Notes under the pieces: model-generated
Databases searched by the model: none
What the model was told of the DNA's origin: nothing
What the model saw: the letters and a program-made list of their open reading frames with translations, nothing else
Shown here: piece by piece, positions 56,221-64,000 of the stretch
Numbering within the stretch: the first letter of the stretch is position 1
How the letters are laid out: every line of letters begins with the position of its first letter
Program-made: the position numbers and the translations under genes
Assembly: GCF_050268245.1 (NCBI RefSeq)
Contig: NZ_JBNNGK010000003.1
Span: 62,001-126,000 of the forward strand
Length of the DNA: 64,000 nucleotides
Direction of reading: 5' to 3'
Source: JBNNGK01 sp050268245
Lineage (GTDB): Bacteria; Pseudomonadota; Gammaproteobacteria; Enterobacterales; Enterobacteriaceae

Positions 56221-56236
56221 TGGCCTGGATCTTGCT
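56221..56236 (+). promoter_or_regulatory. Sigma-54 promoter of nac
   Basis: TGGCCTGGATCTTGCT matches the -24/-12 consensus TGGCACRN4TTGCW, with GG and GC at the right spacing. It ends 50 bases before the nac ATG, as expected for a nitrogen-controlled gene. Confidence 0.75.
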
Positions 56237-56286
56237 GCCTATAAGCTGAGTTTTCATTTGGCGGTTAACCGGTGGGCGGATGCATC

Positions 56287-57210
56287 ATGAATCTTAGACG
56301 ACTTAAGTATTTCGTTAAAATTGTCGATATTGGCAGTTTGACACAGGCAGCCGAAGTGTTGCATATCGCGCAGCCGGCTCTCAGCCAACAGTTGGCAACG
56401 CTGGAAGGGGAGTTGAATCAACAGTTATTGATTCGCTCTAAACGTGGCGTGATGCCGACTGCTGCCGGAAATATTCTTTATGCCCACGCACAATCTATTC
56501 TACGACAGTGCGAATTGGCGCAAAGTGCGGTGTATTGTGCCGGACAAGCGATGAGTGGCCGCGTGGCGGTTGGGGTCGCGTCTGGCAGTGCGGCGGTTCA
56601 GTTCGCCCTTCCGCTATTACAAGCGTTGGGCGAGCAATATCCTGATATTTTACTTAGCTTACATGAGCACGACGGTGCCACATTGGCGAGTCAGGTCGAA
56701 AATGGTCGACTCGATATGGCGGTACTGTGCGGGGGGGCAACGTCGCCGAGCCTCAGTACCACGGTGTTGGCAAAAGAAGAGTTGTATCTGGTGGCCGCAC
56801 GTACCGTGTCCAGCCCGGGTAACAGTATCGATTTGACGGATGTATCGCGGTTTAATCTCTTTTTGCCGCACAAGGATGATAGGATGCGAAATCAACTTGA
56901 TGAGGCGATGGCGGTGCGTAGGTTGACCTATCATGTCATCGCTGAGATCGCGTCTCCGGCTACGCTCAGTGCTGCAGTCGCCAGCGGTATGGGCGCGACA
57001 ATTCTACCTGAGTCTGCCGCTAGGGCGATGATTGGCTCGGGCAAAGCGTGGATGGCGCGTATAACGCGCCCCGTGATTTCGATACCGCTTTCACTGTGTG
57101 TTTCCGCTCAGCAACCGCTTTCAGCAACGGCATTAGCCGTACAGGCATTATTAGTGTCGATGGTGGGGTATCGTAGTCAGGAAAAACGGACGCTGGCGTT
57201 AGTGCAGTAG
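56287..57210 (+). CDS. nac: Nitrogen assimilation regulator Nac (LysR family)
   Basis: 307 residues, beginning MNLRRLKYFVKIVDIGSLTQ, then AAEVLHIAQPALSQQLATLE, nearly the same as E. coli Nac. The effector domain has SAAVASGMGATILPESAARA. Nac links sigma-54/NtrC control to sigma-70 promoters under nitrogen limitation and works without a small co-inducer. The ATG at 56287 is chosen over a GTG 15 bases upstream because it gives the conserved N-terminus. As in E. coli, the gene is close to tRNA-Asn genes. Confidence 0.93.
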   Translation: MNLRRLKYFVKIVDIGSLTQAAEVLHIAQPALSQQLATLEGELNQQLLIRSKRGVMPTAAGNILYAHAQSILRQCELAQSAVYCAGQAMSGRVAVGVASGSAAVQFALPLLQALGEQYPDILLSLHEHDGATLASQVENGRLDMAVLCGGATSPSLSTTVLAKEELYLVAARTVSSPGNSIDLTDVSRFNLFLPHKDDRMRNQLDEAMAVRRLTYHVIAEIASPATLSAAVASGMGATILPESAARAMIGSGKAWMARITRPVISIPLSLCVSAQQPLSATALAVQALLVSMVGYRSQEKRTLALVQ

Positions 57211-57240
57211 CAGAATATCATTCAGCGAGTAGACATAGCA

Positions 57241-57274
57241 AAAGCCCCGCTTAATTTACCTTAAGCGGGGCTTT
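57241..57274. terminator. Bidirectional terminator between nac and tRNA-Asn 4
   Basis: AAAGCCCCGCTTAA, a TTTACC loop, then TTAAGCGGGGCTTT. The position between convergent nac and the tRNA suits both strands. Confidence 0.88.
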
Positions 57275-57281
57275 CTAAATC

Positions 57282-57357
57282 TGGCTCCTCTGACTGGACT
57301 CGAACCAGTGACATACGGATTAACAGTCCGCCGTTCTACCGACTGAACTACAGAGGA
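57282..57357 (-). tRNA. tRNA-Asn (GTT), copy 4
   Basis: 76 bases, identical to copies 1 and 3, CCA encoded, followed by the terminator at 57241. Confidence 0.98.
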
Positions 57358-57375
57358 ATCGTGTGAACGGGGCGC

Positions 57376-57404
57376 ATCATATCCAGCGGTAGGGGGCGTG
57401 TCAA
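57376..57404 (-). promoter_or_regulatory. Promoter of tRNA-Asn 4
   Basis: On the minus strand TTGACA (57399-57404), 17 bases, TATGAT (57376-57381), then a GC-rich discriminator. Confidence 0.83.
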
Positions 57405-57459
57405 TGCTAAATCAGCGCTTTTGGCCTGATTGCTCAGCAACTGAACAACCACGCTTGTT

Positions 57460-58248
57460 TTAGCGGGTTTCTGCATCACAAATGGCCTGCCAGCGCTGTA
57501 AGCGCGCCAAGGGATCCTGCTTATAAAAGGTAGAAAAATGTTGATATAAGGTTGGAAAACGTGCGGCGAGTAGCTCTGGCGCACTGAAGAAATATTCAGA
57601 CAAGACGGCGAAACATTCAGCCGGATCGCTGGCGGCGTAGGCGTCTATACTTGTCGCCTCTTCCCCGACCATATCGATCTCGTCCTGAATGTTTTCCATC
57701 GCCGCGTGCAAATCGTGTTCCCATGCGGCCACATCACGCAGCGGAATGGAGGGAATACCCGTTGCTATGCCGCCATTGCGCATATCTAATTTATGTACTG
57801 CTTCATGGATGATCAGGTTAAAACCTGAAAGATCGAATGAGTCCTGCACATCTTGCCAATTGAGCACAATGGGTCCCTGTTCCCAACTTTGGCCGGATTG
57901 TACCACCGAGCCGGAATGCACGAGCCCGATGTCGTCTTGCCACTCTTCTTCGACCACAAACGGTGAGGGGTAGAGCAGAATTTCATTAAAACCATCAAGG
58001 TATTCGGCGCCAAGTTCCATTACCGGCAAGGCGAAAAGTAAAGCGATGCGCGCCTGCATGGAGGGGGTAAGTTCCAGCCCTTGCAACGGCACAATGCGCT
58101 TTTGTTGCAATAATTGCGAGGCGATCGCGATCAGACGTTGTTGCTCATGTTGTTCCAACGGCGAAAACAGAGGAATGGTCAGCGCCTGCTGCCACTGATC
58201 CTGTGTTTCTTTGGGGGGAGTATTTGCTTTCCACGGCCATTTAATCAT
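57460..58248 (-). CDS. mtfA: Mlc titration factor A (zinc peptidase)
   Basis: 262 residues from ATG 58248 (MIKWPWKANT), which aligns with the E. coli start. The zinc motif HExxH appears in NLIIHEAVHKLDMRNGG, with conserved IDAYAASDPAECFAVLSEYF further on. MtfA binds and inactivates the repressor Mlc, raising ptsG expression, and has peptidase activity. E. coli mtfA also lies beside tRNA-Asn, so this is backbone. Confidence 0.95.
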   Translation of the reverse strand: MIKWPWKANTPPKETQDQWQQALTIPLFSPLEQHEQQRLIAIASQLLQQKRIVPLQGLELTPSMQARIALLFALPVMELGAEYLDGFNEILLYPSPFVVEEEWQDDIGLVHSGSVVQSGQSWEQGPIVLNWQDVQDSFDLSGFNLIIHEAVHKLDMRNGGIATGIPSIPLRDVAAWEHDLHAAMENIQDEIDMVGEEATSIDAYAASDPAECFAVLSEYFFSAPELLAARFPTLYQHFSTFYKQDPLARLQRWQAICDAETR

Positions 58249-58714
58249 CGCGTTGCTCGTCAATGTGTCACATGAACATTCGATAGGAAGCTAACCTAGT
58301 AAACATGCCGCAAACAGGAGCAGCATAGCAAGCATTTCATGCAGAGAGGCTGAGCGGAAAACCATTGAAGGCACAATCACCCTCAAGGCCAAACTCATCT
58401 CTTTGCCATTATTCAAACACTTAGCGAGTTATGTGTCTGTGATCTATACCGCACCCAGCCTATTTCTGTAGCGCCAGAGTGCGCACTGGGCTGATATTTA
58501 TATATTTTTTAATCAGTTAAATGTCAAAAGTTGTTGCGATTTTTTCTTTTTTGGATGGTATGAGGTTACCTATTATTTTTATTTTAGCTGTCCGACCTCA
58601 GGTTTAAAAGTGACAAAAATATTGATTTTTGTGTCAAGCCTATAACAACATGGATATATTTTATAAAAATATTAGCCATGGTAAAAATATAACTCATTTA
58701 AAAGGAGTGTTAAT
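58249..58714. other. Intergenic region, AT-rich towards its right half
   Basis: About 465 bases with no gene that I can support. The part after 58500 is very AT-rich and probably carries the promoter of the small gene at 58715. Confidence 0.5.
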
Positions 58715-58954
58715 ATGTCATATATTGAAATTAATAACCTACACAATAGTTATATTTTTATCAGCAAAAAACCATCACGTGTTAAATATGAGGTATATAC
58801 TAATGGTGTTGTATTGATAGCTGAATTGACAATCTATCGAGATGATTCACTCGGTGTTAAATCACGAGATCTGATTTCATTGAGTACGGCACATGAAAAT
58901 ATTGAAAACGCATTCACTGAAATCAAAAATCATTTCGAGGAAAACTACGCATAA
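58715..58954 (+). CDS. Small hypothetical protein
   Basis: 79 residues (MSYIEINNLHNSYIFISKKP and so on to IKNHFEENYA) with a strong AAAAGGAG seven bases before the ATG and a terminator-like hairpin 20 bases after the stop, both arguing for a real gene. No signal peptide, membrane segment or cysteine. Composition is AT-rich, unlike the neighbouring backbone, which suggests transfer. No family is recognised. It lies upstream of the cysteine-repeat peptide but probably in its own unit. Confidence 0.6.
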   Translation: MSYIEINNLHNSYIFISKKPSRVKYEVYTNGVVLIAELTIYRDDSLGVKSRDLISLSTAHENIENAFTEIKNHFEENYA

Positions 58955-58972
58955 CAAGGAGGTTTTGTATCA

Positions 58973-59008
58973 GCCATGCCCACTGAATGGTGGGTGTGGC
59001 TATTTTAA
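58973..59008 (+). terminator. Terminator after the small hypothetical gene
   Basis: GCCATGCCCAC and GTGGGTGTGGC pair over 11 positions (two wobbles) with a 6-base loop, followed by TATTTT. The hairpin also contains a ten-codon frame after AAGGAGG, probably chance. Confidence 0.65.
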
Positions 59009-59185
59009 AAAATTAAAAATCACGAGCCATACAGTGAAGAATCCAAGTAATAATTCTAGTTATTCATTAATTGTAGTCACAAAGACATATCCACTTACTT
59101 ATTGTAATAAAATATAGGGCGTTAGCGATTGTCGCTTCACCGTGCGGGTGTACAATAATAACAATCTACAAAGGAGGGAATTAAT

Positions 59186-59428
59186 ATGAAAATAGCAAAA
59201 ATAGCGGCTGCTGCAACGCTCGCGGTATTATGTGCATCAGGTTATAGTTACGCGGGGGAACAGGTTAAACCTGAAGTGGATAACAGCGTCTTCTGTGTAC
59301 AAAATATCGATCACACCTCTGGCGCGGAACACTGTACCAAAGCAGACGAGGCGAAAACCGTTGATGACAACAGCGTATTTTGTCAGCCAAATATGGATCA
59401 CACCTCTGGCGCTGCATTTTGCCAATAA
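59186..59428 (+). CDS. Secreted small protein with two cysteine-bearing repeats
   Basis: 80 residues behind a strong AAAGGAGGG site. Residues 1-23 form a signal peptide (MKIAKIAAAATLAVLCASGY, then SYA), giving a mature part of about 57 residues. Two 19-residue repeats follow: DNSVFCVQNIDHTSGAEHC (32-50) and DNSVFCQPNMDHTSGAAFC (61-79), identical at 13 positions. Each has two cysteines 12 residues apart, so two disulfide loops are likely in the periplasm or outside. The fixed core is NSVFC, N, DHTSGA, C. I know no family with this pattern; a peptide toxin, metal-binding or envelope role is possible. A 9-base hairpin follows the stop. Confidence 0.75.
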   Translation: MKIAKIAAAATLAVLCASGYSYAGEQVKPEVDNSVFCVQNIDHTSGAEHCTKADEAKTVDDNSVFCQPNMDHTSGAAFCQ

Positions 59429-59450
59429 ATACGCTTTCCACAAAGCGTAT
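59429..59450. terminator. Hairpin after the cysteine-repeat gene
   Basis: ATACGCTTT, CCAC loop, AAAGCGTAT directly follows the stop codon. Perfect 9-base stem but no T-run; it may serve both this gene and convergent paaY. Confidence 0.5.
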
Positions 59451-59473
59451 AACAAATAGGGAAGAAAGGGGGC

Positions 59474-60070
59474 TTACGATTGGCTTTTCGGCACTAAGCG
59501 TTCGCTAAACGTCAGTCGTTGGCGATGCGGCTCAGGTTCGCTAAGCGGCGCAACTTCTTTTAGCGAACGCTTGCAGCGCAAAACCAGATCTTGATATTCC
59601 TGTGTACCGATGCGTTTCCAACGCAGCTCTTGCTCAGTCAGTTCGCGTACCACGCGAGCAGGGCTGCCGATCACTAACTTGTTGGCTTCGATTTCTGCTG
59701 CGGCCTTGATAAAACTGCAAGCGCCGATAATCGTATTTTCGCCAATGATTGCGCCGTCCATGACGACAGCATTCATGCCAACCATCGCATTACGGCCGAT
59801 TCGACAACCGTGCAGGATAGCGCTATGCCCGATGTGGCCGTCTTGCTCTACCACGGTATCTTGCTGTGGGAAACCGTGCATGACGCAATTATCCTGAATA
59901 TTTGCGCCATCTTCTACCTTGATGCGGCCAAAGTCACCGCGCAGGCTCGCATTGGGGCCAATGTAGACGCCTTTACCGATAATGACGTCACCAATTAGCA
60001 CCGCCGTCGGGTGCACATAACTGGTGGGATCAACGACCGGCGTTAGGCCATCAATTTGATAGACAGGCAT
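59474..60070 (-). CDS. paaY: Phenylacetic acid degradation protein PaaY (hexapeptide-repeat thioesterase)
   Basis: 198 residues. Left-handed beta-helix hexapeptide repeats run from VLIGDVIIGKGVYIGPNASL to IIGENTIIGACSFIKAAAEI, of the gamma-carbonic-anhydrase type with metal-binding histidines in CVMHGFPQQD and HIGHSAILHGC. PaaY hydrolyses dead-end CoA esters formed in the pathway. AAGGAG at the end of paaX lies before the ATG, so it is the last gene of the paaXY pair. Confidence 0.93.
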   Translation of the reverse strand: MPVYQIDGLTPVVDPTSYVHPTAVLIGDVIIGKGVYIGPNASLRGDFGRIKVEDGANIQDNCVMHGFPQQDTVVEQDGHIGHSAILHGCRIGRNAMVGMNAVVMDGAIIGENTIIGACSFIKAAAEIEANKLVIGSPARVVRELTEQELRWKRIGTQEYQDLVLRCKRSLKEVAPLSEPEPHRQRLTFSERLVPKSQS

Positions 60071-60082
60071 TATTGCGGCTCC

Positions 60083-61024
60083 TTAAATCGTCGTATGGGG
60101 GCGGGGTAGACCGCCAAAACGTCGGTAATACCCTGCACTTGGGGCCGGTAGGGCGCCAATGGTGGTTTCCGCCAGTGCGCTGACATAATCTGTGGCGGCT
60201 GGGTCAACGCGCTGATAAATATTGATGCACAAATTACGGGCGATTTGCCCTTCCCATTGGGCTGGCAACAGCGCATCGGGCAGCAGCGGATCTTTCAGCG
60301 CTACGCGACGGAAGAAGTGAATTAATAATAGCTTAATTTGGAAGCATCGCAGCGGGGTCAATGCTGAGTCGTCCAGATCACGTAGTCGCATCATCAACGG
60401 GCGGAAAAAAACAATAAACTCATGGTAATTGCTCGCTACTTCGTCCAGCGACCAGCATTCGGTAACCCGCTGGCGTAAAGTGTGCTCTGATTTGTTATAG
60501 GGATAATCGGCGCGGAAATAAATGACCTGTTCGCTGGCGTTCAGTTCGTTGAGTAATGCCGTGACGTCGGTTTGGGCATGGGTGGGGGCAGCCATGACGT
60601 TGTTAGCGATTTGACCAAAACCCAGCCAGCCTAGCTTTTTCCGTAATCGCGCCCGTTCGTTTTTTTCCGCTGTTTCTAGTAACAAAAGTTCCCATTTGCC
60701 ATCCCATTCGGGGGGCTCACTGAGATAAATTTTTGATTCAGCGTGGCTAAATTGGCGCATGCCTTGCTCGGTAACCCGGTAATAGCTACGCCGCCCGATC
60801 TTTTCTACATCCAACCAGCCTTCTTTTTGCAGACGGAAGACGGATGTTCGCACGAAACGATCGCCAAAACCCAATGATTCCAGCAGTGCGCTTAAACTGC
60901 CCAACCATACTTCACCACCGCGATGGCTTAATGCATCACCGTATAATGAGATGATCAACGAGGTGCCGCTGATAGGCTGAGCCTCTAAAGCATGGCGGAT
61001 AAACTCATCCAATTTATGTTCCAT
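60083..61024 (-). CDS. paaX: Transcriptional repressor of phenylacetate catabolism
   Basis: 313 residues. The start of the protein has TSLIISLYGDALSHRGGEVW then RTSVFRLQKEGWLDVEKIGR, the GntR-like winged helix of PaaX. Phenylacetyl-CoA is the known inducer that releases PaaX from paa promoters. It is in the same orientation as paaK, 137 bases downstream, and likely has its own promoter there. paaY follows after 12 bases. Confidence 0.94.
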   Translation of the reverse strand: MEHKLDEFIRHALEAQPISGTSLIISLYGDALSHRGGEVWLGSLSALLESLGFGDRFVRTSVFRLQKEGWLDVEKIGRRSYYRVTEQGMRQFSHAESKIYLSEPPEWDGKWELLLLETAEKNERARLRKKLGWLGFGQIANNVMAAPTHAQTDVTALLNELNASEQVIYFRADYPYNKSEHTLRQRVTECWSLDEVASNYHEFIVFFRPLMMRLRDLDDSALTPLRCFQIKLLLIHFFRRVALKDPLLPDALLPAQWEGQIARNLCINIYQRVDPAATDYVSALAETTIGALPAPSAGYYRRFGGLPRPHTTI

Positions 61025-61161
61025 ATTTTCCCATGGGTTAGCTAACGGTGTAGCGCAACATTAGCATAGACCTCGCTGATTTGACGCAGTATCGATGTTG
61101 GCGCTAAGTGAAGCGTGATACGCACCGCCAGTTGCTGCCTTCCGTGGCGTCATGCAACCTA

Positions 61162-62469
61162 TCAGCGTGGACGAAGGTCGATCACCCGTTGGGCTTTACC
61201 TTCGGATCGCGGAATATCACCACAATTAGCAATGCTGACATCGGTACTCACGCCGATGATCGATTTGATATGCTGACGCAGTTGGTGACAAATATCGCAA
61301 CGTTGTTGCTGGTCAAGACTGCGTGCTGATTCTTTCAGTTCGACGCGTACTGCCAGCGTATCGAGATGCCCACTGCGGTTGATCTGCAATTGATAATGCG
61401 GTGACAAGTGTTCGAACTGCATAATTTGTTCTTCTACTTGTGAGGGGAAAACATTAACCCCACGAATGATCAGCATGTCATCTGAACGACCGGTGATTTT
61501 TCCCATACGCCGCATTTGGCGCGCATCGCCCGGCAAAAGGCGTGTGAGGTCGCGCGTTCGGTAGCGAATTATCGGCAATGCCTCTTTGGTCAGGGTTGTG
61601 AACACCAGTTCGCCATGTTGACCCTCCGCTAAACGGTTGCCATACGCAGGATCAATGATTTCTGGCAAAAAATGGTCTTCCCAAATCGTTGGGCCGCCGC
61701 TGCTTTCCGCGCACTCCATTGCCACCCCTGGCCCCATCACTTCAGATAGGCCATAGATATCTAATGCTTTAATTCCTAATCGGTTTTCAATTTCATGGCG
61801 TAATGATTCCGTCCACGGTTCTGCACCGAATATCCCGATACGCAGTGAGCAGCCGCGCGCATCACCGCCGAGTTTACGCTCCAACTCATCGATCAATGTC
61901 AGACAGTACGACGGCGTTACCATGATGACGTCGGGCTTAAAGTCGAGGATCAGTTGCGCTTGTTTTTCGGTTTGGCCGCCGGACATGGGGATGACCGTTG
62001 CGCCTAGGCGTTCGGCACCGTAATGTGCACCGAGCCCGCCGGTGAACAGACCGTAACCGTAGGCGATGTGTACTTTGTCTTTCGCCGTGGCACCCGCGGC
62101 GCGCAAACTGCGCGCGACAATATCGGCCCAGTTATCAATATCGCGTTGGGTGTAACCGACGACCGTTGGCCGCCCGGTGGTACCTGATGAGGCATGAATG
62201 CGAACGACTTGTTCTATCGGTACGGCGAAAGTATCGAAGGGATAGTTATCGCGCAAATCCTGCTTGGTGGTGTAGGGAAAGTGCGCGATATCACTGAGCT
62301 GTTGCAAATCATTGGGGTGGATACCTGCCTGATCGAACTTACGTTGATACATTGGCACGTTGTTGTAAGCGTGGTGCAGGGTCCACTTCAGGCGCTGTAG
62401 TTGCAAAGCTTCGATCTCATCGCGTGAAGCAAATTCGATCGCATCGAGGAGCTGGGAATGGGTGGTCAT
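61162..62469 (-). CDS. paaK: Phenylacetate-CoA ligase
   Basis: 435 residues from ATG 62469 (MTTHSQLLDAIEFASRDE). The adenylate-forming signature is IHASSGTTGRPTVVGYTQRD, with ALDIYGLSEVMGPGVAMEC and GRSDDMLIIRGVNVFPSQVE following. It activates phenylacetate with ATP and CoA, the first pathway step. An upstream GTG-type extension would overlap paaJ and is less likely. 16 bases follow the paaJ stop. Confidence 0.96.
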   Translation of the reverse strand: MTTHSQLLDAIEFASRDEIEALQLQRLKWTLHHAYNNVPMYQRKFDQAGIHPNDLQQLSDIAHFPYTTKQDLRDNYPFDTFAVPIEQVVRIHASSGTTGRPTVVGYTQRDIDNWADIVARSLRAAGATAKDKVHIAYGYGLFTGGLGAHYGAERLGATVIPMSGGQTEKQAQLILDFKPDVIMVTPSYCLTLIDELERKLGGDARGCSLRIGIFGAEPWTESLRHEIENRLGIKALDIYGLSEVMGPGVAMECAESSGGPTIWEDHFLPEIIDPAYGNRLAEGQHGELVFTTLTKEALPIIRYRTRDLTRLLPGDARQMRRMGKITGRSDDMLIIRGVNVFPSQVEEQIMQFEHLSPHYQLQINRSGHLDTLAVRVELKESARSLDQQQRCDICHQLRQHIKSIIGVSTDVSIANCGDIPRSEGKAQRVIDLRPR

Positions 62470-62485
62470 TGTTTTGGCCTCACGC

Positions 62486-63691
62486 TTAGACACGCTCAAT
62501 AATCATGGCGATACCTTGGCCGACACCAATGCACAGGGTGCACAGGGCGTAGCGGCCAGCCCGCCGTTCCAGTTCAAACAGGGCAGCCAACGCCAGACGT
62601 GCGCCGCTCATGCCTAACGGGTGGCCGAGGGCGATGGCGCCACCATGGGGGTTAACGTGCTCAGCGTCATCGGGTAAGCCAAGCTGGCGCATCACCGCTA
62701 ATGCCTGTGCGGCGAAGGCTTCATTGAGTTCAATCACGTCCATCTGAGCCAGACTGAGCCCGGCAATTTCCAATACTTTACGGGTGGCGGGTAGCGGCCC
62801 AATGCCCATAAAACGGGGTTCGACGCCGCAGGTGGCGGTCGCGATGATACGCGCACGGGGCGTGAGCCCTTGTTGCTGAGCCATGGTTTCAGAAGCGACA
62901 ATCAGCGCCGCGGCGCCGTCGTTCACACCTGAGGCATTGCCAGCGGTAACGGTGCCGGGCTGGCGGAACGGTGTTTTCAGCGTTTGTAACTGCGCCAGCG
63001 TGGTGTCTGCGCGTGGGTGTTCATCTTGGCTGAACAGCGTCACGACGCCTTTTTTATCTTTGATGCTCACGGGTTCAATTTGTTGGGCCAGAATACCCGT
63101 CGCCTGTGCGTGGGCGGTACGTTGTTGGCTGCGCAACGCGAAAGCATCTTGGTCGGCACGGCTGATGGCGAACTGTGCCGCAACATTTTCGGCGGTTTCT
63201 GGCATAGAGTCGCTACCGAACTGCTGTTGCATCAATGGGTTAATAAACCGCCAACCCAGCGTGGTATCGAATAGCTGCGCCTGGCGGCTAAAAGCGCTCT
63301 CGGCTTTGCCCATCACCCAAGGCGCACGGGTCATTGATTCTGCACCGCCCGCCAAGACCAAACTGGCTTCTCCCGCTTTGATACTGCGGGCGGCCATTGC
63401 CAGCGCATCAAGACCGGAGCCGCACAGACGATTGAGGGTGGTTGCGGAAACGTTGTGCGGCAACCCGGCCAGCAAGGTCGCCATCCGTGCAACATTGCGG
63501 TTGTCTTCACCGGCTTGATTGGCACAGCCGAGGATCACATCATCAAGCTGCGCCCAGTCCAACTGCGGGTGGCGGGCCATCAGGGTACGCAACGGCAGGG
63601 CAGCCAGATCGTCAGCGCGAATCGTGGCTAACGCGCCGCCATAACGGCCTATCGGCGTGCGTACGCCGTCACAGATAAACGCATGATTCAT
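62486..63691 (-). CDS. paaJ: 3-oxoadipyl-CoA/3-oxo-5,6-dehydrosuberyl-CoA thiolase
   Basis: 401 residues, thiolase length. The nucleophilic cysteine is in TTLNRLCGSGLDALAMAAR, the C-terminal acid-base sites in NPHGGAIALGHPLGMSGARL and CTLCIGVGQGIAMI. It ends the pathway by cutting off acetyl-CoA and succinyl-CoA. The ATG overlaps the paaI stop by four bases. Confidence 0.95.
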   Translation of the reverse strand: MNHAFICDGVRTPIGRYGGALATIRADDLAALPLRTLMARHPQLDWAQLDDVILGCANQAGEDNRNVARMATLLAGLPHNVSATTLNRLCGSGLDALAMAARSIKAGEASLVLAGGAESMTRAPWVMGKAESAFSRQAQLFDTTLGWRFINPLMQQQFGSDSMPETAENVAAQFAISRADQDAFALRSQQRTAHAQATGILAQQIEPVSIKDKKGVVTLFSQDEHPRADTTLAQLQTLKTPFRQPGTVTAGNASGVNDGAAALIVASETMAQQQGLTPRARIIATATCGVEPRFMGIGPLPATRKVLEIAGLSLAQMDVIELNEAFAAQALAVMRQLGLPDDAEHVNPHGGAIALGHPLGMSGARLALAALFELERRAGRYALCTLCIGVGQGIAMIIERV

Positions 63692-64000
63692 GGCTGCTCT
63701 CCTAAAATGTGATGACCAAGCCGGTGAGATCGCCCACGGAACCAGGCGATGGTTTTACCGTGTTGGTTAACAATCTCCACATCGTATAGGCCCTGACGGT
63801 TGCCTTGATGGCGCATTTCAGCGCTGGCGGTGAGGCGATCGCCCGCTTGTGCTGGGCGTACAAAATCAATGCTGCAACCCAGAGTGACGGCGGCAAATCC
63901 CTGACTATTACAGGCATAAGCACATGCGGTATCGGCCAAGCTAAATAGCGGCCCACCGTGGCAAGTCTGATGGCCGTTGAGCATCTGCGGGCCGACGATC
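63688..64000 (-). CDS. paaI: Acyl-CoA thioesterase PaaI (partial, 5' end beyond the window)
   Basis: About 104 codons are inside the window. The hot-dog fold thioesterase motif is MLNGHQTCHGGPLFSLADTA, followed by GCSIDFVRPAQAGDRLTASA and YDVEIVNQHGKTIAWFRGRS. The frame is open at the window edge and, by comparison with E. coli PaaI, about 40 residues are missing. It hydrolyses phenylacetyl-CoA-like esters. Coupled with paaJ. Confidence 0.93.
   Translation of the reverse strand, partial: IVGPQMLNGHQTCHGGPLFSLADTACAYACNSQGFAAVTLGCSIDFVRPAQAGDRLTASAEMRHQGNRQGLYDVEIVNQHGKTIAWFRGRSHRLGHHILGEQP

Noticed and set aside
58971..59010. Ten-codon peptide MPTEWWVWLF after AAGGAGG
   Set aside because: The spacing from the ribosome site is too long and the sequence is explained by the terminator hairpin.

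Overview
The window looks like a chromosomal segment of a gammaproteobacterium of the order Enterobacterales. The evidence is close resemblance to E. coli proteins (SbcB, PlaP, PuuR, TmaR, Amn, Nac, MtfA, Agp, AlkB, DpiA, CitCDEFXGT, PaaIJKXY), E. coli-type tRNA-Asn genes, and gene neighbourhoods recalling the E. coli sbcB/plaP/tmaR and amn/nac/mtfA/tRNA-Asn regions. Base composition is near 50% GC in the backbone. The genus cannot be fixed from sequence alone; a Pectobacteriaceae- or Yersiniaceae-like member is plausible.

Layout. 0-2.3 kb: end of an iron/siderophore ABC importer (permease end, ATPase) and an M20 amidohydrolase. 2.4-7.7 kb (minus): pyruvate:flavodoxin oxidoreductase NifJ with an FeS/FAD/NAD partner subunit and a perfect CRP palindrome upstream. 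8.3-10.4 kb: a TonB-dependent receptor behind a clear Fur box. 10.8-13.7 kb: PuuR repressor and the divergent putrescine importer PlaP, with a short leader ORF that begins MGQFF like YoeI. 14-15.1 kb: a tandem array of ten REPIN-like palindromic repeats. 15.2-20.5 kb: SbcB, a small membrane protein, an SDR reductase, an S24 repressor divergent from a peptidoglycan amidase with palindromic operators between them, and TmaR. Four tRNA-Asn genes, all minus strand with matching promoters, lie at 20.5, 38.1, 55.9 and 57.3 kb and divide the rest.

Between tRNA 1 and 2: lipoprotein, SotB, Amn, LysR/membrane protein pair and a DUF2254 protein, then an accessory block (MFS pump, UvrA-like ABC protein, NTF2-like protein, MarR regulator) and an AT-rich, degraded block with a polymorphic toxin cassette (PAAR + pyocin-S + colicin E3-type RNase, with an ImmE3-like immunity gene). 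Between tRNA 2 and 3: response regulator DpiA without its usual sensor DpiB, the complete citrate lyase operon citCDEFXG with citT, agp, a phosphopantetheinyl transferase, alkB, LysR, alaX and uppP. These are followed by a second PAAR/E3-like toxin with a different immunity gene, an IS3-family scar, broken immunity-like genes and a third, dead E3 toxin end. Nac, with a sigma-54 promoter, sits between tRNA 3 and 4, then MtfA. The right end holds two small AT-rich genes, one encoding a secreted peptide with two cysteine repeats, followed by the phenylacetate genes paaY, paaX, paaK, paaJ and partial paaI.

Functional themes are iron uptake, anaerobic carbon metabolism (NifJ, citrate fermentation), polyamine uptake, nitrogen control, phenylacetate catabolism, and interbacterial competition. 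The accessory cassettes cluster near tRNA-Asn copies, but no integrase was seen in the window. The most unusual parts are the degenerating toxin/immunity block, the cysteine-repeat peptide, the UvrA-like/MFS/MarR resistance-like module and the REPIN array.
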